Origin: AP-15 sp963789025
Lineage (GTDB): Bacteria; Pseudomonadota; Alphaproteobacteria; ATCC43930; CGMCC-115725
NCBI GenBank assembly: GCA_963789025.1
Contig: CAWBIT010000006.1
Coordinates: 1-64,000 of the forward strand
Direction of reading: 5' to 3'
Length of the DNA stretch: 64,000 nucleotides
Part shown: positions 50,886 through 58,593 of the stretch, piece by piece
Numbering within the stretch: position 1 is the first letter of the stretch
How the letters are laid out: the number at the start of each line of letters is the position of its first letter
Translations under genes and position numbers: made by a program
Notes under the pieces: generated by a model
The model's database searches: none
What the model was told of the DNA's origin: nothing
The model's input: the letters and a program-made list of their open reading frames with translations, nothing else

Positions 50886-52139
50886 ATGGCGCCGCCGATT
50901 GAAGTTTGCGCCTCGGCGGAAGCGGTATTTCGCCGCGAGCACGGCCGGATCATCGCCAGCCTGATCCGGCTGTGCGGCTCCTTCGATCGCGCCGAGGAGG
51001 CGATGCAGGAAGCGTTCGCGGCGGCGCTGCGCCATTGGGCCGAGCGCGGTGTCCCGGACAATCCGGCCGCATGGATCACGACGGCGGCCTACCGCAAACT
51101 GATCGACGCAAAGCGGCGCGAGCGCACCCGGCGGGAGAAACAAACTCTGCTGGAGCACGAAATCGCAATCGAGGCGACCGAGGATCCCGTGCTGCCCGAG
51201 GCGCTGTCTAGCGAAATTCCGGATGACCGGTTGCGGCTCATCTTCACCTGTTGCCATCCCGCCCTCAACCGCGAGGCCCAGATCGCCTTGACCTTGCGGA
51301 CCCTCGGCGGGCTTTCGACGGCTGAGATTGCGCGCGCCTTTCTCGTTCCAGAGCCGACCCTGGCGCAACGTCTGGTGCGCGCCAAACGCAAGATCCAAGA
51401 TGCCCGCATTCCCTACGAGGTGCCGCCCGAGGATGCCTTGCCCGAACGCCGGGCCGCGGTGCAGGTGGTCATCTATTTGATCTTCAACGAAGGCTATACC
51501 GCGACCGCGGGCGATGCGCTGATCCGGCGCGAACTGTGTTCGGAAGCCATCCGCCTAGGACGCGTGCTGTGTGCGATTGATGCAAATGACCCCGAAGGGC
51601 TGGGGCTGCTGGCGCTGATGCTGCTGCACAACTCGCGCCGACAGGCGCGGGTCGACAACTCAGGTGCCCTTGTTACGCTGGAAGAGCAGGACCGCTCGCG
51701 ATGGGACCGGGCAGAGATCGAGGAAGGTCAGGGTCTGGTGGATGCGGCGCTGCGGATGGGCCGGGTCGGACCCTACCAGCTGCAGGCGGCGATTGCGGCA
51801 TTGCACGCCGAAGCCGTCAGTCCGGTTGATACCGACTGGCGGCAGATTGCCGCGCTTTACGGCGTATTGGCGCGGCTTCAACCGAGCCCGGTGGTGCGGC
51901 TGAATGGCGCCGTCGCGATCGGGATGAGCGAAGGACCAGGTCGTGGGCTGGCGCTTATCGACGAGCTCGGGGCCACCGGGGAGCTCGATCGGTATCACCT
52001 GTTCCACGCCGCCCGCGCCGACATGCTGCGCCGGCTCGGCTCCTTCGAGGCCGCGGCAGAAGCGTATCGGCGAGCTCTCGCGTTGATGGCCAACGGCGTC
52101 GAGCGCGCCTATCTGGAGCGCCGCCTCGCCGCGCTGTGA
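50886..52139 (+). CDS. ECF-type RNA polymerase sigma factor (ECF42-like)
   Basis: A 417-residue extracytoplasmic-function sigma factor. Region 2 (IIASLIRLCGSFDRAEEAMQEAFAAALRHW) and region 4 (ALTLRTLGGLSTAEIARAFLVPEPTLAQRLVRAK) occupy the first 175 residues. The long C-terminal extension (DUF6596, TPR-like, GLLALMLLHNSRRQARV onward) is diagnostic of ECF42. There is no anti-sigma gene; the C-terminal extension itself is thought to control activity. Paired with the DGPF gene upstream. Confidence 0.92.
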   Translation: MAPPIEVCASAEAVFRREHGRIIASLIRLCGSFDRAEEAMQEAFAAALRHWAERGVPDNPAAWITTAAYRKLIDAKRRERTRREKQTLLEHEIAIEATEDPVLPEALSSEIPDDRLRLIFTCCHPALNREAQIALTLRTLGGLSTAEIARAFLVPEPTLAQRLVRAKRKIQDARIPYEVPPEDALPERRAAVQVVIYLIFNEGYTATAGDALIRRELCSEAIRLGRVLCAIDANDPEGLGLLALMLLHNSRRQARVDNSGALVTLEEQDRSRWDRAEIEEGQGLVDAALRMGRVGPYQLQAAIAALHAEAVSPVDTDWRQIAALYGVLARLQPSPVVRLNGAVAIGMSEGPGRGLALIDELGATGELDRYHLFHAARADMLRRLGSFEAAAEAYRRALALMANGVERAYLERRLAAL

Positions 52140-52429
52140 CGCCAGAACGGCAGATATTTTCGGCAATGCTCCCTCCCAAAGCGGCGTGACCAATCCAGCG
52201 CGAGCCCACTTAACCCTCTCCCCCCGCCGTCCGACCGCCGTCCGCGGGGAGAGGGCAGGGTGAGGGGCGCCGTCGGTCCGGTTCGGGGCTCCGCCCACCT
52301 CACCCTCCCGCTTCGCGGGCCCCTCCCTCTCCCCCCTGAAGGGCGGAGAGGGGCTCTTGCCTCGGGTATCGGTGCGCGGCAGCTGGTCCTGCCTTGCCGC
52401 CGCGCGGGCGGTCGTGCCAGTGTGTCCGG
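52140..52429. repeat. Palindromic repeat cluster before nudC
   Basis: 290 bp with facing units such as ccgcggggagagggcagggt near 52246-52262 and cgcttcgcgggcccctccctctcc near 52310-52335. They belong to the same ctctcccgc...gcgggagag family as the repeats at 34042 and 63355. No gene is supported. Confidence 0.6.
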
Positions 52430-53479
52430 ATGCGAACGCCCAATTTCTATTCCCATCCCAGCTTCGAGCGCGCCGGCCTGCGCCGCCGCGATACGGGATG
52501 GATCCTCGAACGGATTGCCGATCCCGGCAGCCTCTTTGTGCCGGTCTGGCGCAACCAGAACCTGGTGGTCGAGCTCGAGGGCGGCGAGCCGCGCGCGGCG
52601 GTGCTACAGTCGGCCAGCATTTCCGAAACTTTTGGCGTGAGCGAGGAGCGGCTCGCCAGCGGCGAGGTGGTGTTTCTCGGTGTCATCGAGGAGCGGGCGC
52701 ATTTCGCGCTCGACCTGTCGCCGGTCGAGGCCCCGCTCGACATGCTGCGTTCCCCGGCGCTGGCCGCTTCGGGGGTCGAGGCCGCGACGGTGCGGTTCGC
52801 CGATCTGCGCCAGGTCGGGCCGCGCATAAATCGACACGAAGGGGCATTGCTGGCGCTCGCCCGCGCGATGATGTTCTGGCACGCGCGGCATCGTTATTGC
52901 GGCCTCTGCGGCAGTCCGACCCGCAGTGAAGAAGCGGGGCACATGCGCCGCTGCACCGATCCCGCCTGCAATGCGATGCACTTTCCGCGCACCGATCCGG
53001 CCGTCATCATGCTGGTGACCGACGGCGATCGCGCGCTCCTCGGCCGCAACAAGAACTTCCCGCTGCCCGGCATGTACTCGACCCTGGCCGGGTTTGTCGA
53101 GCCGGGCGAGAGCCTCGAAGACGCGGTCGCGCGCGAAGTGCGTGAAGAGACCGGGATCGAGGTCGGCCACGTCCATTACCACTCCTCGCAGCCCTGGCCC
53201 TTTCCGGGCAACATCATGCTCGGCTTTCACGCCGAGGCGCGGACGACCGAGATCACGATCGATTATGGCGAGCTCGAGGACGCCCGCTGGTTCACCCGCG
53301 ACTGGCTCATCTCGCACCCCGATGACGACAGCTTCCGCATGCCGCGCCTCGACTTCGATCGCCCGCCGCCTGATCGAAGATTGGCTGCACGGCCGCTAGT
53401 TTCCAAATCCATTCGTAACAAACCTGAAGCAGTTGATGTCACAGAAGGCTTTGCTGTTCTTGCTGTTATTTGCAGCTAA
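52430..53479 (+). CDS. nudC: NAD+ diphosphatase NudC with frameshifted C-terminus
   Basis: A Nudix hydrolase cleaving NAD(H) and decapping NAD-RNA. The zinc ribbon (YCGLCGSPTRSEEAG, then RRCTDPAC) precedes the Nudix box GFVEPGESLEDAVAREVREE and SQPWPFPGNIMLGF. Near 53354 an extra T shifts the frame: the expected ending SIARRLIEDWLHGR with a stop at 53397-53399 lies in the other frame, while the annotated frame runs on to 53479 with unrelated residues (349 instead of 322). The core is intact. Sequence error or real frameshift cannot be separated here. Confidence 0.88.
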   Translation: MRTPNFYSHPSFERAGLRRRDTGWILERIADPGSLFVPVWRNQNLVVELEGGEPRAAVLQSASISETFGVSEERLASGEVVFLGVIEERAHFALDLSPVEAPLDMLRSPALAASGVEAATVRFADLRQVGPRINRHEGALLALARAMMFWHARHRYCGLCGSPTRSEEAGHMRRCTDPACNAMHFPRTDPAVIMLVTDGDRALLGRNKNFPLPGMYSTLAGFVEPGESLEDAVAREVREETGIEVGHVHYHSSQPWPFPGNIMLGFHAEARTTEITIDYGELEDARWFTRDWLISHPDDDSFRMPRLDFDRPPPDRRLAARPLVSKSIRNKPEAVDVTEGFAVLAVICS

Positions 53480-53586
53480 TTAACAGCGCGCCGCCTCAGC
53501 CAAGATCGTCACTTTGGGATGATATTATCGGTAGAGCAATTTGTCAATTTATAAATCACGTTCCCGAAAGGGATCCGAGATCGTCA
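53400..53586. repeat. AACAGC/GCTGTT repeat remnant
   Basis: gctgttcttgctgttatttgc and taacagcgcg near 53453-53488 resemble the stretch at 19370-19520. The region is AT-richer than its surroundings and has no supported gene. Confidence 0.4.
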
Positions 53587-53949
53587 TTAGGGCCGCGTTG
53601 ATGCACCAGGCGGCGTAAGGCCCGCGCCCGGCTTAGCGCGCCTGTCCGAGCGAGACCAGCGTTTGTAGAACCTCGGCGACCCGGTCGCGGCGAACGCGTG
53701 CCGGTAAAGATCGATAAAGCCCGTGCTGATCGATTCGTCTGCATTTTGAAAATGAACGGGCCGCTCAAAGATGTACTCGTCACGGTCTTGCTCGCCCGTC
53801 GCCGGCTTCGGTCGTTCTACCCCGAGCACATCGCATAATCCGATCAGGAACAGCTGGTAATTTGAGCGCTCTGAAGCCGCGGACTTCTGCCAGCGGGCGA
53901 CAAATGGATCGAGGTCGAGTTCGCGAGATAATCGCAATTCGTCGCGCAT
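53587..53949 (-). pseudogene. N-terminal remnant of a type IIG/MmeI-like restriction-methyltransferase
   Basis: A 120-residue frame whose first 80 residues match the start of large single-chain DNA methyltransferase-endonucleases: FVARWQKSAASERSNYQLFLIGLCDVLGV, YIFERPVHF and STGFIDLYRH. Intact homologues continue for over 800 residues (RRGCFVLEAKQ follows IDLYR). Here the similarity stops at about residue 83 and the rest is unrelated sequence. A relic of a lost restriction system. Confidence 0.7.
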
Positions 53950-54545
53950 GTTTGCGCTCTCGTCCGTGACGCCAAGCTGCGGATTTAAGCGAACTCCGTC
54001 AAGTTCTGATTAACCAGGACGCCCTGCGTCGCGATCGAAGTACGCCGTCATTGCGAGAAGCGCCTTGCGCGACGAAGCAATCTCGACCGATCGAGCGCGC
54101 AACGGCCCCAGAGACTGCTTCGCTGCGCTCACAAGAAACAAGATGGTTCAGGGATACGATACGGTTAAAACGCTCCCCGGCGGAAAGCCGGGGCCCACCC
54201 TTCGAGCAGCTCAGCAGGCCGTTGCATGGATCCCGGCTTTCGAGGGTGTAAGGAAATTCACGATCGGCTGGATCAGCACCGTGCGTCCTTCGAGACAGCT
54301 GCTTCGCAGCTTCCTCAGGATGAGGGATTTTCTTAATGCCATCAAAGGCTTCCCTCATGCTGAGGAGCACCCGAAGGGTGCGTCTCGAAGCACGCACGGC
54401 CGCGATGCAGCCAATTTCCTGACAGCCTCCTTCGCCGGGAAAGCGCTCTGGTGGCGCTTTCATCGAGGGCGGATCGGCGGCCCGGCCGCTAGTGAACTCG
54501 CAATGACGATTTGCGTTAGCGGGTCAGCTTGATCGGAGACGCCCA
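53950..54545. repeat. Graveyard of nested intergenic repeats
   Basis: 596 bp with at least three repeat families: cgtcattgcgagaagcg with gactgcttcgctgcgctca (54048-54125), ccccggcggaaagccgggg (about 54176-54194), and a long imperfect inverted pair, gtgcgtccttcgagacagctg (from about 54282) facing gtgcgtctcgaagcacgcac (about 54378-54397). No intact gene. Confidence 0.6.
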
Positions 54546-54869
54546 TCAGGGCCGCGGTTTACGCTCGGTGGAACGCTGCCGCGACTTTGTTTTCCCGCAC
54601 GAAACTTGGGGGCGTTCGGCTTCGTCTGCGCCGCCAGGCTCGAGCTCATCGCCAGGGCGCGGCGGCTCGGTGCCCAGACGATCGAGCAAGGCCAGCGCCT
54701 CGGGGATGTTCGCTCGCTTGGCGCGTTCCCGGAAATAGCTTGCCACCTCCATTGGAGAAACCTTCTCGGCCACCGCTACGTTGATGAATCGGTATTCAGC
54801 AGAAAGTGTGATATTCCAGAGAATATTCAACGCCGCGTTCCTGTCCGCTGGCGAAAAGCCGCGACGCAC
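54546..54869 (-). CDS. Small hypothetical protein
   Basis: A 107-residue frame. The segment PMEVASYFRERAKRANIPEALALLDRLGTEPPRPGDEL resembles short alphaproteobacterial hypotheticals (a helix followed by a G-x-P-P-x-x-GDEL motif). The N-terminal part may be spurious; a start at the ATG of MEVASYF (near 54752) is equally likely. Eight bases separate it from the MFS gene. Low confidence. Confidence 0.35.
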   Translation of the reverse strand: MRRGFSPADRNAALNILWNITLSAEYRFINVAVAEKVSPMEVASYFRERAKRANIPEALALLDRLGTEPPRPGDELEPGGADEAERPQVSCGKTKSRQRSTERKPRP

Positions 54870-54876
54870 GACACCG

Positions 54877-56538
54877 TCAATGACGGTCGGCGGTGAGGAC
54901 GGTGCGCGGGTTTTTGACCAGCGGCATCAGCGCCAGGCTGAAAGCGAAGGCAACGCCGAGCAGCATCAGCGCGTCATTGTAAGTCAGCACCAGGGCTTCG
55001 CGCTGTACCGCGCCGGCGAGCAACTGCAGCGCGGCATGGCTCGAATCGCCGCTGATCAGCGGGTCGAGCCGGCTGGTCTGCATGTCGAGAAAGTGCTGCA
55101 CCGCCGGGCGCGCCGGGTTGACGTCCTCGATCAGCCGGTTCCAATGGAAGTGAAGGCGGTCGATCATCACCGTGCCGAGCGCCGCCAGCGCAATCGCGCC
55201 GCCGAGATCGCGCGTCAAATTGTACAACCCCGCGGCGTTTTTGAGCTTGTCGGGGGTCAATGTGCCGAGTGCAATAAGATTGGCCGGCAGATAACAAAAC
55301 ATCAGCGCCATGCCGCGCACCACCTGCGGCACGAGCAGCTCGGTGAAGCTTGCCTGGTTGGTCAGGCCGGCGGTCAGGTACATTGCGAATGCAAACAGAC
55401 CCATGCCGATCGCCAGCATGATGCGCAGGTCGAGATTGCGGGCAATGTACGTGGAAAACGGCGACATCGCCATCTGCGCGAGCCCGGTGACGACGACGAT
55501 CTCGCCGATCTGGAGGCTGCTGTAACCGCGCACCTGCGCGAGAAACAGCGGTATCAGGTAAGTCGCGCCGTAGAGGCCGGTGCCGACGATGAAGGTGTAG
55601 AACGAGCCCAGCGCAAAATTGCGGTTGGTAAAGGTGCGCAGATCGACGATCGGCTGGCGATAGGTCAGCACGCGCCAAAAGAACAAGACGGACGCAACAG
55701 CCGACACGACTACTGAAGTAAAAATCGTCTCGTCCGAGAGCCAATCCCAGCGCGGGCCTTCTTCGAGCGCGTATTCGAGACAGCCGAGAAACACCGCCAT
55801 CAGCACGAGCCCGTAAACATCGAAATAGCGCAGCAGTGAGCGGTCCGGCTTGTCGATGTCGATCAAAAACCAGACCACGACGGCAACGCCAATGCCGGGA
55901 ACGATGTTGACGAGGAATAGCCAGTGCCAAGAAAAGGTGTCGGTCAAGAAGCCGCCGATCGTCGGTCCCAAGGTCGAGGACAGGTTGAGGATCAGCGAGA
56001 TCATCACCATGACGGTCGCCAATTGCGGCCCGCGGAATTTCGTATAGACGACGGGAAACACCGAAGGCGTGATGGCGCCGCCGCTGAACCCCTGCAGTGC
56101 GCGGTAGAGGATCATCTGGCTGAGGCTCGTCGCGCTGGCGCACAACGCGCTGGCGGCCGTAAAACCGAGTGTTGCGCCGACGAACAGCACACGCGTCGAC
56201 AACAGCCGCGACAGCGAGCCCGACAATGGCACCATCACGACATCGGCGATCAGATAAGAGGTCTGCACCCAGCTGATTTCGTCGGGGCTGGCGGACAGTC
56301 CGCCCTGGATCTGGGTCAGCGAGCTGGTCACGATCTGGACGTCCATGATCGCCATGAACAGCCCAAAGACCATCGCGAGAACGCCGACCCAATCGCGCAC
56401 GCTCGGGGATGTAGCGAGATCCTGCGTGCTTGCCCTGGCATTCCGGCCGCCCCGCTCGCCGCCTAATCCTCCCCTGCTTCCGCGGGCGGGCAGGGTGGGG
56501 GCGACGCGGGGCGAAGAATCATCGCGCAATGCGCTCAC
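54877..56538 (-). CDS. DHA2-family drug:H+ antiporter (EmrB-like)
   Basis: A 14-helix major facilitator of 553 residues working with the adjacent EmrA-like adaptor for tripartite efflux. It shows GLFMAIMDVQIVTSSLTQIQ in helix 1, the DHA2 motif LQGFSGGAITPSVFPVV, and GPTIGGFLTDTFSWHWLFLVN in helix 5. The first 45 residues are atypical and coincide with a GC-rich palindromic repeat (about 56462-56515), so the real start may be internal, near SVRDWVGVLAM. The GTG at 56538 overlaps the emrA-like stop. Confidence 0.9.
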   Translation of the reverse strand: MSALRDDSSPRVAPTLPARGSRGGLGGERGGRNARASTQDLATSPSVRDWVGVLAMVFGLFMAIMDVQIVTSSLTQIQGGLSASPDEISWVQTSYLIADVVMVPLSGSLSRLLSTRVLFVGATLGFTAASALCASATSLSQMILYRALQGFSGGAITPSVFPVVYTKFRGPQLATVMVMISLILNLSSTLGPTIGGFLTDTFSWHWLFLVNIVPGIGVAVVVWFLIDIDKPDRSLLRYFDVYGLVLMAVFLGCLEYALEEGPRWDWLSDETIFTSVVVSAVASVLFFWRVLTYRQPIVDLRTFTNRNFALGSFYTFIVGTGLYGATYLIPLFLAQVRGYSSLQIGEIVVVTGLAQMAMSPFSTYIARNLDLRIMLAIGMGLFAFAMYLTAGLTNQASFTELLVPQVVRGMALMFCYLPANLIALGTLTPDKLKNAAGLYNLTRDLGGAIALAALGTVMIDRLHFHWNRLIEDVNPARPAVQHFLDMQTSRLDPLISGDSSHAALQLLAGAVQREALVLTYNDALMLLGVAFAFSLALMPLVKNPRTVLTADRH

Positions 56539-57602
56539 GGGGATCTGGCCTGCGCCGCGCCTACAAGCCCGTCGTCCTCGGTGTTCCTCGTATCTATAGT
56601 CACCGTGACTGAAAGCCCAGGACGCAGCAGCCCGGCCAGCGGTCCGCTCGCCGGCAATGCAATCCGCACCGGGACGCGCTGCACAATTTTAGTGAAATTG
56701 CCGGTCGCGTTGTCCGGCGGCAGCAGACTGAACTGAGCGCCGCTGGCCGGGGCGAAACTCTCGATGCGGCCCTCCAAGACCTGGTCCGGGTAGGCGTCGA
56801 CCGACACCTCGGCACGTTGCCCCGGCCGCATCCGCGTCAGCTGCGTCTCCTTGAAATTCGCTGTGACGTAGACGTGCGGCAATGGCACCAGCGACAGCAG
56901 CTGGGTTCCGGGCTTGACGTACTGGCCGACCTGGCCGGCACGGTTGCCGGCCACTCCCGATATCGGCGCGCGGATCACCGTATTGTCGAGATCGTTCTTC
57001 GCCAGCCAAAGATTGGCTCGGACCTGCTGGAGCCTCGCTTCTTCCTCGCGCCGCTGCGACTGCAGCACCGCGAGCTGGTTTTGCTCGGCGGCATATGCGG
57101 CGCGGCTCTTGGCCAGCGCCGCCTCGGCCTTGCGGTTGTCGGCTTCGGCCTGTTCGAAGCGTTGCCGGCTAGCAAAGTCGCTCGTCATCAGGCTGCTGTA
57201 CCGCTTGTAATCCTGCTGCGCCCGGAACAGATCGGCCTCGGCGGATTTCACCACCGCCGCGGCCTGGTCGATCATCGCCTCCTGCAATTTGAGCCGGCTT
57301 TCATAGGTCGCGACCGTCGCTTCGGTGGTCGCAACCGCCGCCTCGGCCTGCGCGGCCTTGGCCTTGAAGTCGCGATCGTCGATGACGAAGAGGATCGCGC
57401 CCTCGGAGACTTCTTGATTGTCGGCGACCTTCACCTTCTTGATGTAGCCCTCGATTTTCGGGCTGATCAACGTGACGTCGCTCTGCACGTAGGCGTCATC
57501 CGTGGACTGGCGGAACCGCAGCACATCCCACCAGTACCAGCCGCCGATGCCTGCGAGGGCGAGCACCGCCACGGCCAACCCCGCCACGATCGTCTTGCGC
57601 AT
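56535..57602 (-). CDS. HlyD-family membrane-fusion protein (EmrA-like)
   Basis: A periplasmic adaptor of 355 residues: N-terminal helix (AGLAVAVLALAGIGGWYWWDV), biotinyl-lipoyl half-motif STDDAYVQSDVTLISPKIEG, a long coiled-coil hairpin (about 90-190) and the barrel segment NTVIRAPISGVAGNRAGQVG. It is transcribed from the divergent promoter shared with the tetR gene and precedes the MFS pump. Confidence 0.92.
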   Translation of the reverse strand: MRKTIVAGLAVAVLALAGIGGWYWWDVLRFRQSTDDAYVQSDVTLISPKIEGYIKKVKVADNQEVSEGAILFVIDDRDFKAKAAQAEAAVATTEATVATYESRLKLQEAMIDQAAAVVKSAEADLFRAQQDYKRYSSLMTSDFASRQRFEQAEADNRKAEAALAKSRAAYAAEQNQLAVLQSQRREEEARLQQVRANLWLAKNDLDNTVIRAPISGVAGNRAGQVGQYVKPGTQLLSLVPLPHVYVTANFKETQLTRMRPGQRAEVSVDAYPDQVLEGRIESFAPASGAQFSLLPPDNATGNFTKIVQRVPVRIALPASGPLAGLLRPGLSVTVTIDTRNTEDDGLVGAAQARSP

Positions 57603-57609
57603 CCTCGCC

Positions 57610-57630
57610 TAAACTAAACCGTTCAGTTTA
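57610..57630. promoter_or_regulatory. TetR-type operator
   Basis: A near-perfect 21-bp palindrome with arms TAAACT and AGTTTA around AAACCGTTC, centred between the divergent emrA-like gene (start 57602) and tetR. Its position suits repression of both. Confidence 0.75.
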
Positions 57631-57694
57631 TCTCTTGCTCGAAGATGAAAGTTCCGCTACAGGCTGTCAAGTGCACGCTCACCCGCGAGGCGCG

Positions 57695-58357
57695 GTGGAA
57701 CAAATCGAACGCACCGAGGTTCGCAGCGGCGGCAAGGTCGAAAGCATCCTCGCCGCGGCGACGCGAACCTTTCTCGCCGGCGGATTTGGCGCCGTCAGCA
57801 TGGACACGATCGCGCGCGAGGCCGGCGTCTCCAAGGCGACCGTCTATGCCCATTTCGCCGGCAAGGAAGAGCTCTTTGGCGCAATGGTCGGGCGCGTGTG
57901 CGAGCGCCATTTCGAGACTTTTTCGGCGCGCGAGCTCGACCCCAGCGATGTCCGCGCCTCGTTGACGACGCTCGGCCGGCGTTTTCTAGATCTGGTCCTT
58001 TCCCCCGACGCGATCGCGGTTCACCGGATCATAGTCGCGGAAGTCACCCGATTTCCGGCGCTCGGCGAGGTATTCTGGCGCGCCGGCCCGGAACGCACCC
58101 TGCGCCAGATCGAGGCCTTCATGCGCCGAGCGGCCGCCGCGGGGTCGCTCGAAATCGCGCAGCCGCGCATGGCGGCCGAGCAATTCGTCGGCCTGGTGCG
58201 CGGCGAACTCCACCTGCTCCATCTGTTGCGTCTCGAAACCGAGTCTACCGGGCGCCGAATTCACGACGCCATTGCCGCCGCGATAGACACCTTTATGCGC
58301 GCTTTTGAAGTCAGGAACGCTAACTCGATCAGTCGCTTTCCTCAGAGGGAAAGCTAA
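57695..58357 (+). CDS. TetR/AcrR-family transcriptional regulator
   Basis: A 220-residue repressor. The HTH is in FLAGGFGAVSMDTIAREAGVSKATVYAHFAGKEELFGA (split here by the usual positions 15-55), followed by an all-helical ligand domain of the TetR_C type. The start is uncertain: I use the GTG at 57695 after GAGG, while upstream GTG/TTG codons exist back to 57635. It probably represses the adjacent efflux genes. Confidence 0.88.
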   Translation: MEQIERTEVRSGGKVESILAAATRTFLAGGFGAVSMDTIAREAGVSKATVYAHFAGKEELFGAMVGRVCERHFETFSARELDPSDVRASLTTLGRRFLDLVLSPDAIAVHRIIVAEVTRFPALGEVFWRAGPERTLRQIEAFMRRAAAAGSLEIAQPRMAAEQFVGLVRGELHLLHLLRLETESTGRRIHDAIAAAIDTFMRAFEVRNANSISRFPQRES

Positions 58358-58593
58358 TTTTAGTGGGGTTAGCGCCAAGTCACGGTGCCGGATTGCCCGT
58401 CGGGGATCTATGAATTAACTAATTTGATTTGCGGTACGAAATAATTCTATGATAGGTCGCATCCCTAACCGCCGCATGCCAGATCAAATTGGCGCAGGCG
58501 TTGAAAATTCGGACCATAGGAAACGAAAATGGCTCAGGTACTCGACCGATGCCATCACCATGATCTTTCGTACCCCGCCTGGAGCTTAACCAA

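Noticed and set aside
53950..54545. A CRISPR array
   Set aside because: Repeats are few, inverted, of different families and unevenly spaced; there is no regular repeat-spacer pattern and no cas genes.
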